Origin: JAVVSK01 sp036654235
GTDB lineage: Bacteria; Bacillota; Clostridia; Christensenellales; CAG-138
DNA: 29,003 bases
Reading direction: 5' to 3'
Assembly: GCA_036654235.1 (NCBI GenBank)
Contig: JAVVSK010000021.1
Location: forward strand, 1 to 29,003
In this document: in pieces, positions 7,149 through 16,065 of the stretch
Numbering within the stretch: the stretch's first letter is position 1
Layout: the number at the start of each line of letters is the position of its first letter
Position numbers and translations under genes: made by a program
The notes under the pieces: generated by a model
The model's database searches: none
What the model was told of the DNA's origin: nothing
The model's input: only the letters and a program-made list of their open reading frames with translations

Positions 7149-8451
7149 TTATATATTCTCCGTCTCCGATTCTCTTTATGTTCGATTCAAAACAAGCCCT
7201 CATGCCGGCTATCATCTCAGCCATATCGCGCGTACCCGCCGTCTCATAAGCCGAATGCATAGCAAGCTGAGGTATTCCTATATCAACGGTATTCATCGGA
7301 ACTCTCGTTGCCGAAATATTTCCCAGCGTAGATCCGCCCGGCATATCAGAACGATTTGCATAAGGCTGATATTTAACTCCCGCGCGATTCAATATGTTTT
7401 TAAATATGCCCTCCGATACCGCGTCCGTTGCATATTTTTGACTTCCATTATATTTTATTGCAATTCCTCCATTTAGATATGGAGCGTTCTTAGGATCGCA
7501 AACATCTGTATAATTAGGATGCACTGCATGCGCGTTGTCGGCGGAAAGCATAAAGCTTTGCGCTATCTTAATCTGATAATCCGCATTTGAACCACCAAAA
7601 GCTTCGTTTATACGGGAAAGCGTATCGAAAAGGAAGGTTCCCGCCGCACCCTGCTTCGTCCCGCTTCCAACCTCCTCGTTATCAGCTATATAACAAACCG
7701 GTACCGCGCCGTTCGGCTCTGTCGAAACAATCGCCGTTAACGATGAAAATGCGCATTGTAAATCGTCAATCCTCGGAGCAGCGATAAATTCGCCATTTGC
7801 ACCAAATACCGTTCCGCCCATTCGGTTATATAGATATATATCGCGTCCTAAAACGTTTTCTTCGTCAACGCCCGCAGTCTCAGCTATCAGTTTATTTAAC
7901 GTAGTTGAAGAATCTATCTCGGAAAACAGCGGATATGTATCTTTCGCAGCGTTAAATTTATATCCGTCGTTTGCGTCCCGGCTCATATGTATAGCAAGAT
8001 TGGGGATTATAACAAGATCGCGGTCAATATTTATAAGTACGCTCTTAACTCCCGTTTCGGTTTTTACAACTACCTTTCCCGCTATCGAGAGCGGTCTATC
8101 GAACCAAGATGCCATGAGCATACCGCCGTATTTTTCCGTATCTAGCTTAATGTATTTTTTATTAACTTCTATCTCGGCCTCACTCTTTAACTTAAACGTC
8201 GGCGAATCCGAGTGACTTGCAACGACCATAAAGCCCGAAAAATCGTCCTTTGGAAGAGAAAACGCTATAATCGACGACATATTACGCGTTACAAAATATT
8301 TCCCTCCACGCTCTATCTTGTATGCCTCACTCTCGTTCAACTCCACAAACCCGTTTTTAATCAGCGTTTTTTTTGCGACATCAATAGCATGAAACATGCT
8401 GGGACTGTTTTTTAAAAATCCGAACAGCTCATTTACATAGTTGGTTTCCAT
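7141..8451 (-). CDS. M18-family zinc aminopeptidase
   Basis: A 436-residue cytosolic metallopeptidase of family M18 (aspartyl aminopeptidase/ApeB type), removing N-terminal residues from peptides with a two-zinc centre. The metal ligands line up: His80 and Asp82 in VASHSDSP, an acidic Asp near 229-230 (APRIDD), Glu259/Glu260 in ADNEEVGSGTKQGA, and His399 in AMHSAYE. The SADNAHAVHPNY block (303-314) is also typical. ATG 8451 follows AAGGAG. It is first in the M18-tilS-hpt-galE-WYL run. I see no clear consensus promoter in the 80 bp before it, although TTTAATATG could be a -10. Family certain, peptide preference not. Confidence 0.93.
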   Translation of the reverse strand: METNYVNELFGFLKNSPSMFHAIDVAKKTLIKNGFVELNESEAYKIERGGKYFVTRNMSSIIAFSLPKDDFSGFMVVASHSDSPTFKLKSEAEIEVNKKYIKLDTEKYGGMLMASWFDRPLSIAGKVVVKTETGVKSVLINIDRDLVIIPNLAIHMSRDANDGYKFNAAKDTYPLFSEIDSSTTLNKLIAETAGVDEENVLGRDIYLYNRMGGTVFGANGEFIAAPRIDDLQCAFSSLTAIVSTEPNGAVPVCYIADNEEVGSGTKQGAAGTFLFDTLSRINEAFGGSNADYQIKIAQSFMLSADNAHAVHPNYTDVCDPKNAPYLNGGIAIKYNGSQKYATDAVSEGIFKNILNRAGVKYQPYANRSDMPGGSTLGNISATRVPMNTVDIGIPQLAMHSAYETAGTRDMAEMIAGMRACFESNIKRIGDGEYIIG

Positions 8452-8506
8452 AAAAATTCTCCTTAAACATATTAAAGTTCCGAGGCCTAACCGCGAAAAA
8501 TTGAAC

Positions 8507-8525
8507 AGGCGGCAAAAAGCCGCCT
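8507..8525 (-). terminator. terminator hairpin after buk
   Basis: A perfect 7-bp GC-rich stem (AGGCGGC/GCCGCCT) with a 5-nt loop lies just past the buk stop. On the minus strand the T run comes 6 nt after the stem (GTTCAATTTTT), so termination may be partial and M18 could receive read-through. Confidence 0.6.
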
Positions 8526-8534
8526 AAAAAATTA

Positions 8535-9602
8535 TTACAGTGAAAATTCGTGTGCCGTTTCCTCGCCTTTCAGAATTCTCATTCCGCCTTCAGCTAGGGC
8601 TTCCATCTCGTATTCTCCCGCCATTATTTCAACGGGCGCTATAAATGAAACGCGTTCAGTTATCCAGTCGGTTAGCATCTTTGAATTCGCGACACCGCCC
8701 GTAAGTATTATCCTATCCACCTTACCGTTTACAACCGTCGCTAGATCGCCTATACCCTTCGCAACGCCATAAGCAAACGCTTTATATATTAAAAGTGCCT
8801 TTTCGTCGCCATTATCTATCATGCGTTCGACCTCTATCGCGTCGCTCGTTCCTAGATGTGCGCGAAGTCCCGCGTTCCCGCGAACCTTTTTACTCATTTC
8901 AGAAATAGTATATTTACCGCTGTAGCAGAGCTTTATAAGGTTCATGGCCTGAAGTTTTCCGCAACGCTCGGGAGCAAAGCCCGCATCATCATCGCTATAC
9001 ATATCTATCGACTTGCCCTTATCTATCAGCCAAACGCTCGTACCTCCGCCAAGATGTTGAACGATAAATGTGCATTCCTTTATAGGCTTTCGCATAATCT
9101 CCTTCGCACAGCGAAACGCCATAGCGTGAGTATTTAAAGCATGTCCCCTGCTCAATTTCGGAAGCTCGGGAAGCCCCGTTATCCGCGCAATCGGCGCAAG
9201 CTCATCAACGGTCACGGGGTCATATATATAAGCGCCGACCCCTATTCGCCCGGCAATATCGTAAGCTATAGCACATCCGACGTTAGATATATGAGTATCC
9301 ACTTTTTGGTTATACATATAAAAGAGCATAGCTTCGTTTATTCGATATGCACCCGAAGCGCAGGGTGGAATCATTCCCCCTCGCGACATGATGCAGGTAA
9401 AGGCGTTTATATCGAATCCGTTTTTATTCAGGCACGAAAGGATTTTTTCGGTTCTGAAGTCTTTTTGATCCATGACCCATGAAAAATTATTCAGTTCTGC
9501 ATCGTCATGCTTTATGTTTTCATAAAAGACGCGGTTCACATCATCAAAAACCGCGACTTTTGTCGAAGTCGATCCCGGATTTATAACAAGTATTCTTTCC
9601 AT
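8535..9602 (-). CDS. buk: butyrate kinase
   Basis: A 355-residue acetokinase-family enzyme that transfers phosphate from butyryl-phosphate to ADP, giving butyrate and ATP: the last, energy-yielding step of the classic clostridial butyrate route. NPGSTSTKVAVF near the N-terminus is the phosphate-binding motif; VQHLGGGTSVW and ILTGGVANSKML are family blocks. Size matches known Buk proteins. I choose ATG 9602 rather than the ATG two codons earlier (9608): AAAGGA directly abuts the upstream ATG but lies 6 nt before 9602. It follows ptb by about 10 bp. Branched-chain acyl-phosphates are possible alternative substrates. Confidence 0.94.
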   Translation of the reverse strand: MERILVINPGSTSTKVAVFDDVNRVFYENIKHDDAELNNFSWVMDQKDFRTEKILSCLNKNGFDINAFTCIMSRGGMIPPCASGAYRINEAMLFYMYNQKVDTHISNVGCAIAYDIAGRIGVGAYIYDPVTVDELAPIARITGLPELPKLSRGHALNTHAMAFRCAKEIMRKPIKECTFIVQHLGGGTSVWLIDKGKSIDMYSDDDAGFAPERCGKLQAMNLIKLCYSGKYTISEMSKKVRGNAGLRAHLGTSDAIEVERMIDNGDEKALLIYKAFAYGVAKGIGDLATVVNGKVDRIILTGGVANSKMLTDWITERVSFIAPVEIMAGEYEMEALAEGGMRILKGEETAHEFSL

Positions 9603-9612
9603 CGTCATTCCT

Positions 9613-10509
9613 TTAGCTCACAAAGCCCGCGCCGAGAGCGAGGGAATAATATTTTTCTTCGGCAGATGATCCCCGCGAAGTAAGAACAATAGGAACCTTA
9701 CATCCGAGAACAAGACCCGCCATGCGCCCTCCGCAAGTATATACGAACGCTTTTCCAAGTACATTTCCAACAACGATTTCAGGAACAAGTAAAATATCAA
9801 AGTCCCCCGCACATGGACAATCATAGCCCTTTATCTCCGAAAGCTCTTTCACCATAGCTAGGTCATATGAAATAGGACCTTCGACATAGCATCCTTGAAT
9901 TTCTCCTTCGAGGCTCATTCTTTTCAGTTCGGCGGCATCAACGGTTTCCTGCATCTTCGGGTTTATCGTTTCGATAGCGCAAAGAGCAGCAATATTCGGC
10001 TTTTCATAGCCCAACCTATGAAAAAATTCTACCGCGTTTTCGACTATTTGCTTTTTCTTAGCAAGATCGGGATATGTACACATTCCGCCATCTGTAACGC
10101 AAATCAGCTTATGATAGCTCGGAACCTCGGCAATAATAACATGGCTCATTAGCCTTCCGGTTCGCATTCCCGCTTCGGCGGTTAAAACACCTTTTAAAAG
10201 GTCTCCCGTCATTATTTTACCCTTCATCAGGAAATCTGCCTTACCCTCGTTTATAAGGTTAGCTGCACAAACGCTCGGGTGCATTCCCTCGGGAACCTCA
10301 ACTATAGTAAAGCTGTTCGGATTTTCTCCAAGATGCACCAGTTCCGCTTTTATTTTATCAGCATCGCCAACTAAAACCGCGTTAACGATATCGCGCGCCG
10401 CAATCACCGCCTGAAGTGCATGCTCATCGTTTGCGCATACAAGCGCTACGGTCTTTTGCCCTCCTGCCTTTACCTTAGATATCAATTCATCAAAATTTTT
10501 AATCGCCAT
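9613..10509 (-). CDS. ptb: phosphate butyryltransferase
   Basis: A 298-residue enzyme of the phosphate acetyl/butyryltransferase family, converting butyryl-CoA and phosphate to butyryl-phosphate for Buk. Family blocks include FLMKGKIMTGDLLKGVL and ISYDLAMVKELSE. The open frame extends 20 codons further up, but ATG 10509 is the better start. It has AAGGTGG at 8-nt spacing, the remainder matches the usual Ptb N-terminus (NFDELISKVKAGG), and the longer version would begin on top of the promoter -35. It forms a two-gene operon with buk. Confidence 0.94.
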   Translation of the reverse strand: MAIKNFDELISKVKAGGQKTVALVCANDEHALQAVIAARDIVNAVLVGDADKIKAELVHLGENPNSFTIVEVPEGMHPSVCAANLINEGKADFLMKGKIMTGDLLKGVLTAEAGMRTGRLMSHVIIAEVPSYHKLICVTDGGMCTYPDLAKKKQIVENAVEFFHRLGYEKPNIAALCAIETINPKMQETVDAAELKRMSLEGEIQGCYVEGPISYDLAMVKELSEIKGYDCPCAGDFDILLVPEIVVGNVLGKAFVYTCGGRMAGLVLGCKVPIVLTSRGSSAEEKYYSLALGAGFVS

Positions 10510-10540
10510 TTGTGTTTCCACCTTTATTTTTATTCCATCA

Positions 10541-10569
10541 ATTATAACGCATTTTTCTTGTTTCTTCAA
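10541..10569 (-). promoter_or_regulatory. promoter of ptb-buk
   Basis: On the minus strand TTGAAG (10564-10569) is followed after exactly 17 bases by a perfect TATAAT (10541-10546). Transcription would start near 10534, about 25 bases before the ptb ATG. No terminator or extra structure separates it from ptb. Confidence 0.8.
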
Positions 10570-10584
10570 GATGTCGTGCGGTAT

Positions 10585-10612
10585 AAAAAATCCGCCAGTC
10601 TTTACCGACGGA
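10585..10612 (-). terminator. intrinsic terminator of the P-type ATPase gene
   Basis: A 9-bp stem with two G-U pairs (10604-10612 with 10591-10599), a 4-nt loop and a run of six T on the minus strand (10585-10590). It separates the ATPase from the ptb promoter. Confidence 0.75.
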
Positions 10613-10644
10613 ATTGTTTTTTTAGAACATATAAAAAAGCTTTT

Positions 10645-12984
10645 TTACATGAATTTTCTTACAATGGCTTTTAAAAACGCAAATAAAACGGTCGATGCGG
10701 CAAATATTCCTAGCATTACCAGACAGCCGATTTCGTTTATTTCTGCAAGCGCGAAAAATCCGGGAAACGCGAAAACATTTATTAAAAACGCCGAAATAAG
10801 AAGGTATAACATAGTTAAACGCCAAAGATAGCTCTTAAAAATTTCCGAACTTCCTTTTTTAAATTGGAATATAGAAAAGAACTTTGGAACAGATATCGAA
10901 ATTAGGGTCATGAAGCTTGAAAACGCAGTTACAAAAAACGCAATAGATTTTATCTCGGCTACGTTAAGTTTAAACGCGCCCGATATTACAACAGCGCAAA
11001 GTATCGCAAAAAAAATGGTGATACCCGATGGCAATGCATTTTTAAGTACGTTTCTAAAAAAATGTCCGCGCACTCGCTCTGTATTAGGCTCGAGAGCCAA
11101 AATAAATGACGGTATTCCGATAGTAAGAGTACTTATTAAAGACAGTTGTATCGGTATAAATGGATATTGCAATGGAAATAATGTAAATACAACAGCAATC
11201 AACGCCGAATATATCGTTTTTACGAGAAAAAGGGATGCGGAACGTTCAATATTATTTATTGCGCGCCGACCTTCCGAAACAACGCTGGGCATAGCAGAAA
11301 AATCAGATTTAATCAGACAAAATTGCGCAATGCTTTTAACAGCGTCCGACCCGCTCGCCATTCCGACACTGCAATCCGCCTCGCGAAGTGCTAAAACATC
11401 GTTCACTCCATCTCCGACCATTGCTACCGTTCGACCGCTTTTCTTTAATGACTTTAGAATCAATGCCTTTTGTTCCGGGCGAACTCGCGCGAATATTATG
11501 AAGCTATTCGCGGCGCTCGAAAGTTCATCATCAGATAGCGACGAAACGTCTATAGACATATGCGCATCGGGAACACCTACCTTTTCCGCTACAGATTGAA
11601 CCGTCGCCCTACTGTCTCCCGATATAACAATTATTCTAACGCCCTGTTTCATAAAATATTCGATAGTCGGGCGCGCACTCTCCCGAATTTTATCCGAGAG
11701 GGTTATCAGGGCATATGGCTTTAAATCCTTTGGAAACTCCGAACCCTCTATCGCTGAAGGTGAATATGAAAGCAAAAGCACTCGATATTTTTTTGATAAA
11801 TCGGATATTCTTTTTAGTAGCTCCGTTTCGTCTTTCGCGATAATGTCCGGTGCTCCAAAAACAAAAGTTCCGATATCAAAAGTCGCCGCCGACCATTTTC
11901 TTGAACTTGAAAAAGGCTCAAAGCGGATGCATTTCATCGTATCGCATGATCCATATCGCCCTCTTATCGCTCCAATAGTCGGGTTTTCATCAAAACTTGC
12001 GTTTACAAACGCTGAAAGTACCGATTCGAGAGAAAACTCATAGCTGTCGTCCAGAAGCACTGTATTTTCAACATCAAGATTCCCCGTAGTCAAAGTTCCC
12101 GTTTTATCTATACAAAGCGTATCTACCCGCGCCAACGTCTCTATACAGTTAAGTTCGCGCGTCAAAACCGATTTTTTTGAAAGACGTATTACGCTGACAG
12201 CCAAAACGGTACTCGTTAGAAGCATAAGACCTTCCGGGATCATTCCTATCAGCGCGGCTACTATTCCGACTATCGCGTTATTAGTATGTACAACGAGAGA
12301 GTTTTGTCTTATAAAAAGCATTATGCCTATCGGGAAAATAGCTATTGCTACTATTCTTATCAACGTTCTAAGAGTATCCATTATTTCGGATTTCGCTAGG
12401 ACAAATTTTTTTGCGCCCTTCGATATTGTCGCTATATAGGCGCTTTCGCCAACCGCCGTCGCTTTAGCTTCGCATTCCCCGAGTACAACGAAGGATCCCT
12501 TTAAAAGCGATTCGCCTACGGATTTTGTAACTGGTTCGGATTCACCCGTCAAAAATGCCTCATTTACGGCAACTGTCCCGGATAGTACGGCACAATCGGC
12601 GCATATTTGATCGCCATTTTTAAACATCAAAATATCATCAATAACAACTTGATCAACCGAAAGAGATCTCCATTCATCATCCCGCAAAACGCGCGCATGT
12701 ATTGCATTTAAAAGCGAGAGTTTATCTACCGCACGTTTTGCGCGAATTTCCTGAAAAATTCCTATAAATAGGTTCGAGAAAACAACACCCATAAAGAGCA
12801 TGTTCTTATATGAGCCTACCGAAAGCAGTAAAATAGCAAAAATAAGATTGACTAAATTAAAAAGAGTACAGGCGTTGTTTATAATAATGCTTCTAACGCT
12901 TTTGTTTAAGCTCTTTTCTTTATTAACTTTTCCTTCAAGAATACGCTCCCTAACCTCGTTCTCTGTTAAGCCTTTGTTTTTCAT
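10645..12984 (-). CDS. P-type cation-transporting ATPase (HAD-IC family, CtpE-like)
   Basis: A 779-residue membrane pump. Cytoplasmic signatures are all intact: TGES (146-149, actuator), Asp293 in CIDKTGTLT (phosphorylation), and GDGVND (524-529). Two hydrophobic spans fall near 40-80, two near 205-265 and about six after 570. The fourth-helix ion motif reads IPEGLML (249-255), the PEGL form of Ca2+/Mn2+-type (P2A) and CtpE-like pumps. No N-terminal metal-binding CxxC domain is present, which argues against Cu/Cd/Zn. At 779 residues it is somewhat short for P2 pumps, as CtpE-like ones are. ATG 12984 follows GGAGGG closely. Single-gene unit with its own promoter and terminator. Ion specificity cannot be read with certainty. 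Confidence 0.85.
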   Translation of the reverse strand: MKNKGLTENEVRERILEGKVNKEKSLNKSVRSIIINNACTLFNLVNLIFAILLLSVGSYKNMLFMGVVFSNLFIGIFQEIRAKRAVDKLSLLNAIHARVLRDDEWRSLSVDQVVIDDILMFKNGDQICADCAVLSGTVAVNEAFLTGESEPVTKSVGESLLKGSFVVLGECEAKATAVGESAYIATISKGAKKFVLAKSEIMDTLRTLIRIVAIAIFPIGIMLFIRQNSLVVHTNNAIVGIVAALIGMIPEGLMLLTSTVLAVSVIRLSKKSVLTRELNCIETLARVDTLCIDKTGTLTTGNLDVENTVLLDDSYEFSLESVLSAFVNASFDENPTIGAIRGRYGSCDTMKCIRFEPFSSSRKWSAATFDIGTFVFGAPDIIAKDETELLKRISDLSKKYRVLLLSYSPSAIEGSEFPKDLKPYALITLSDKIRESARPTIEYFMKQGVRIIVISGDSRATVQSVAEKVGVPDAHMSIDVSSLSDDELSSAANSFIIFARVRPEQKALILKSLKKSGRTVAMVGDGVNDVLALREADCSVGMASGSDAVKSIAQFCLIKSDFSAMPSVVSEGRRAINNIERSASLFLVKTIYSALIAVVFTLFPLQYPFIPIQLSLISTLTIGIPSFILALEPNTERVRGHFFRNVLKNALPSGITIFFAILCAVVISGAFKLNVAEIKSIAFFVTAFSSFMTLISISVPKFFSIFQFKKGSSEIFKSYLWRLTMLYLLISAFLINVFAFPGFFALAEINEIGCLVMLGIFAASTVLFAFLKAIVRKFM

Positions 12985-13003
12985 ATGCCCTCCGTATTTA
13001 TTA

Positions 13004-13033
13004 ATAATAATGCGTAAATAGTGATTTAGTCAA
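13004..13033 (-). promoter_or_regulatory. promoter of the P-type ATPase gene
   Basis: On the minus strand TTGACT (13028-13033), an 18-base spacer and TATTAT (13004-13009), just upstream of the GGAGGG ribosome site. No operator-like dyad was seen over it. Confidence 0.6.
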
Positions 13034-13171
13034 ACAGAAAAGAAATGGTGTTGAAGAAAAAGCATAGCAAAATTTCAAATTAAATAGCATCTGAAGTTTT
13101 TTCAAGCTTCCTTAAAAACCATGCGTTAAAAAAGGCAAATACTATTGCTCCGTTATAATTTCAATTTACTC

Positions 13172-13200
13172 TGTACAAAACGCGAATTTTAAGGTATCAT
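13172..13200 (+). promoter_or_regulatory. candidate promoter for the lipid-kinase run
   Basis: TGTACA, 17 bases, then TATCAT, about 70 bases ahead of the kinase start. An alternative -10 (TATAAT near 13155) lacks a good -35. A small hairpin (ATTTCA/TGAAAT, 13216-13231) lies in the predicted leader. Confidence 0.4.
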
Positions 13201-13267
13201 GAAGATATCTTTAGTATTTCATCCGTGAAATGCGCAAGTTTTTTTGGAGGTATTTTTTAATCAAAAG

Positions 13268-14149
13268 ATGGAGAACATCACTTTTATCGTCAACCCAATA
13301 GCCGGGGCAAATACCTCATTAAAGCGTTTTGATGCGCTTAAAGCATTTATTATAGAGCACGGCGTTCCATATTCGGTAAAATACACCGAATATTCGGGAC
13401 ATGCTTCGGTTTTAGCTACCGAAGCCTTTGAGCGCGGCGAAAAAAATATAGTTTCCGTCGGAGGCGACGGAACATTTCGGGAAATAGCCTCGGTTCTTTT
13501 AAATAAACCAGTGAGCCTAGGCATTCTCCCCTTCGGTACCGGGAACGATTTAGCGCGCGCCCTTCATATCCCTTTTTTGGGTAAAGATGCTCTTGATATA
13601 ATTTATCGCGGAAAAACGCGCTCAATGGATCTTGGTCAGGCGAACGGAGAATTTTTTACCAACATCGCCGGCTTCGGTTTTGATACGCAAGTACTTGAAA
13701 ATACCCAAAAATTCAAGGGCAGATTTAAAGGCATGTTTCCCTATCTTCTCGGCGTTTTTAAAGCTTTTTGGCATTTAACGCCGATACAAATGAAAATTTC
13801 CGCAGCAAATAAAATTATTAAACTCAATGCTGTTCTTATAGCTGTCGGAAATGGAACGCATTTTGGCGGCGGAATGATGGTTACTCCGAAAGCCGACCCA
13901 TTCGATGGGCTTTTTGATGTTTGCGTAGTGCATGCCGTTAATAGACTTACATTTTTGCGCCTATTCCCTTCATTTATAAAGGGAAACTCGGACGCTATGC
14001 CGATAGAGTATTTCAGAACATCTTGGGTTAGCGTAAAATGCGAAGGTCGTTCGTATTCGCTCAATCTTGACGGTGAACTTCAAAACCAAACGCCCGTGCT
14101 AATAAAAATTTTACCTGGAGCATTAAACGTTTTTATCGGGGAGGATTGA
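13268..14149 (+). CDS. diacylglycerol-kinase-family lipid kinase (YegS/DagK type)
   Basis: A 293-residue soluble or peripheral kinase. From ATG 13268 it opens ENITFIVNPIAG, then shows the ATP-binding GGDGT at 65-69 (SVGGDGTFREI) and the GILPFGTGNDLAR block (85-97), both diagnostic of the DAGK catalytic family. The C-terminal half has GNGTHFGGGM and the late LDGE. It phosphorylates a lipid such as diacylglycerol or a related head group using ATP. The start is awkward: the GGAGG (13246-13250) is 17 nt from the ATG and the only in-frame alternative, TTG 13244, overlaps it. It heads the plus-strand run and overlaps the open frame of the next gene. Confidence 0.88.
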   Translation: MENITFIVNPIAGANTSLKRFDALKAFIIEHGVPYSVKYTEYSGHASVLATEAFERGEKNIVSVGGDGTFREIASVLLNKPVSLGILPFGTGNDLARALHIPFLGKDALDIIYRGKTRSMDLGQANGEFFTNIAGFGFDTQVLENTQKFKGRFKGMFPYLLGVFKAFWHLTPIQMKISAANKIIKLNAVLIAVGNGTHFGGGMMVTPKADPFDGLFDVCVVHAVNRLTFLRLFPSFIKGNSDAMPIEYFRTSWVSVKCEGRSYSLNLDGELQNQTPVLIKILPGALNVFIGED

Positions 14150-14154
14150 CTTTT

Positions 14155-15255
14155 TTGAGAAACCGCAAAAATAAAAATATGAAACATCCTTATCGTAATT
14201 GGATTGTAATTTTAATCATTGCTTTTATTGTCACTGCCGTAGGAATTTTCCTTATTAAGGCATTGAGTGGCGGTATAGTTAAATCTGCTAAAAAAATGCC
14301 CTTTTCGGTGCGCGATAGTTTTACTTACACAGATGATGGAGTTATGTATATAAGCGGTGGAACTCTTTGCTTTTTGGATTTTGCTAATGCGGGAAAAAAT
14401 AATTTCACTAAGGCACTGACTATGACAAATTTTAAGCTCGCCGGTTCTCCCTCCGTAAAGGTTATATATAATGAAACCTCTATGCAAATAGTAGGCGCGA
14501 ATTATCCCGTAGAGTTTTCGGGAATCGTCCTCGACGTTAAATGCGGAGACGGAACCGTCGCTGTTTTAAAACGAGAAAACCAATTAGACGCGATACTCGT
14601 TTTTAACGATATGGGCGAACAAACCGATAGGTTTGATTTTACCGACGTTTCTCTAATAAGCTTTGGCTTTTATACTTCCGTTGCGGGTCAAAGACTCTAT
14701 ACGACAACTCTTGATACGGATGCCTCCCTCCCGCTGACGACAATAACCACCTATGATGTTGAAAGAAAAGCGACTTCCGGTATAATGACCGTACAAAGTC
14801 AGCTCGTCAGCAATATCGGATTTACCGAAAAAAGTATATTTGTAACCGGAACGGAGAACCTCATACGGTTTCGTGAACAAACGGGGACGGAGAGCTATCG
14901 CCAGAAGGTATATGGATATGAGTTTTACGATGCATCTTATAAGGGTAAACGTCCGCTGTTTTTATTTAACCAAGGCAATGAGCTTAATGCTGTGCGCCTA
15001 ATATCGCTCGACGAGGCGGACATAGCAAACGAATTTATAACAACAGTACAGCTTCCGGACGATGTTATAAATGTGTTTTTATCTAACGGCTGGATGTATG
15101 CGGTTACGCCGAACTCTCTTTTAAAGTATTCCGCATCCGGGGAATTTCTTGGTGAATATGCGTTTTCGGGAACTATCAGCATGGCGTATAAACTAAGCAA
15201 CGGCTATATTTTGGTCGATGATGGGGCTTCTACAACGCTTTTGGTATTGGAGTAG
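14155..15255 (+). CDS. DUF5711-like single-pass membrane protein
   Basis: A 366-residue protein with a basic N-terminus (RNRKNKN), one strong membrane span at about residues 17-37 (WIVILIIAFIVTAVGIFLI) and a long beta-rich remainder likely outside the cell, with repeated short strands suggesting a propeller-like fold. It resembles the uncharacterised DUF5711 family, often found beside CvpA genes in Clostridia; I make that match from memory. I prefer TTG 14155, 10 nt after GGAGG; TTG 14146 overlaps the upstream TGA but is only one base from the same ribosome site. It is probably co-transcribed with the kinase and the CvpA gene, whose ATG is 4 bp downstream. Function unknown. Confidence 0.65.
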   Translation: MRNRKNKNMKHPYRNWIVILIIAFIVTAVGIFLIKALSGGIVKSAKKMPFSVRDSFTYTDDGVMYISGGTLCFLDFANAGKNNFTKALTMTNFKLAGSPSVKVIYNETSMQIVGANYPVEFSGIVLDVKCGDGTVAVLKRENQLDAILVFNDMGEQTDRFDFTDVSLISFGFYTSVAGQRLYTTTLDTDASLPLTTITTYDVERKATSGIMTVQSQLVSNIGFTEKSIFVTGTENLIRFREQTGTESYRQKVYGYEFYDASYKGKRPLFLFNQGNELNAVRLISLDEADIANEFITTVQLPDDVINVFLSNGWMYAVTPNSLLKYSASGEFLGEYAFSGTISMAYKLSNGYILVDDGASTTLLVLE

Positions 15256-15259
15256 TAAT

Positions 15260-15964
15260 ATGAATATTTTAGACGTAATTATTCTGTTGGCACTAGGTCT
15301 TTTCGCGCTTGCCGGATATTATAAAGGCTTTTTAACCACACTTATCAGCATCGCTTCATATTTTGTAAGTTTTATATTTGCGATATCGTTTATGGGCGTT
15401 ATAAGCAATTCCGTAAAAGCGGACGACAATCTTTTTAACACCTTATTATATTATACGGAGGGATCGGAGTTCATATCAGACGTTGAGCTTGCCCGTGCTA
15501 ATGTTTCATCGCTCAATACGACGCAGATTGATGATACAATAGCGGAAGCCAATCTCCCTTATCCTTTTGCCGGTGAAATAACCGAAAATATAGCGAAAGA
15601 AGCCTTTTCCGACATAAACATAACAACTCTGGGAGATTATTTTAATCAGACTATAGTTTGCGGGGTTATAAATATATTGGCGTTTATGTTGATATTCTTT
15701 ATAATGCGGATTATTTTAGCTTTTGTTGCCAACGGTATTGACTATACTTTAAAGCTCCCTAAACTAAAAAAATATGACTCCGGGATAGGCGCAGGACTTG
15801 GTGTTGTAAACGGGATGCTGTCCCTATTTGTCGCATTCATGATAGTTCCAATAATATTGATTGTTTTAAACTTTGAATTCGTGCATTCGCTTATAGACGG
15901 CTCGTTTTTCGCTCCATTTTTCTATAATTCGAGTTTATTTCTCGCTATAATACCCGGAATTTAA
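15260..15964 (+). CDS. CvpA-family membrane protein
   Basis: A 234-residue integral membrane protein. The N-terminus MNILDVIILLALGLFALAGY then KGF is the classic CvpA opening: helix, Asp, then G(Y/W)xKGF. Further hydrophobic spans lie near 28-50, 135-160 and 175-215, with a 75-residue loop after the second span. CvpA proteins are linked to colicin V export in enterobacteria, and to bile and envelope-stress tolerance; the mechanism is unsettled. ATG 15260 follows TTGGAG by 7 nt, 4 bp after the DUF5711-like stop, so the two are one translation unit. Confidence 0.8.
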   Translation: MNILDVIILLALGLFALAGYYKGFLTTLISIASYFVSFIFAISFMGVISNSVKADDNLFNTLLYYTEGSEFISDVELARANVSSLNTTQIDDTIAEANLPYPFAGEITENIAKEAFSDINITTLGDYFNQTIVCGVINILAFMLIFFIMRIILAFVANGIDYTLKLPKLKKYDSGIGAGLGVVNGMLSLFVAFMIVPIILIVLNFEFVHSLIDGSFFAPFFYNSSLFLAIIPGI

Positions 15965-16065
15965 AACAATGGCAGTGTAGGAACTTAGTTTAATTTATAA
16001 ATACCAATTTTTAGGCTCTATGAAAACAAAATGTTTTTATAAATATTAAGGAATAGGAATTATTT

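Noticed and set aside
10910..11599. 229-codon plus-strand frame opposite the P-type ATPase
   Set aside because: Antisense of a gene with all catalytic motifs intact; no ribosome site.
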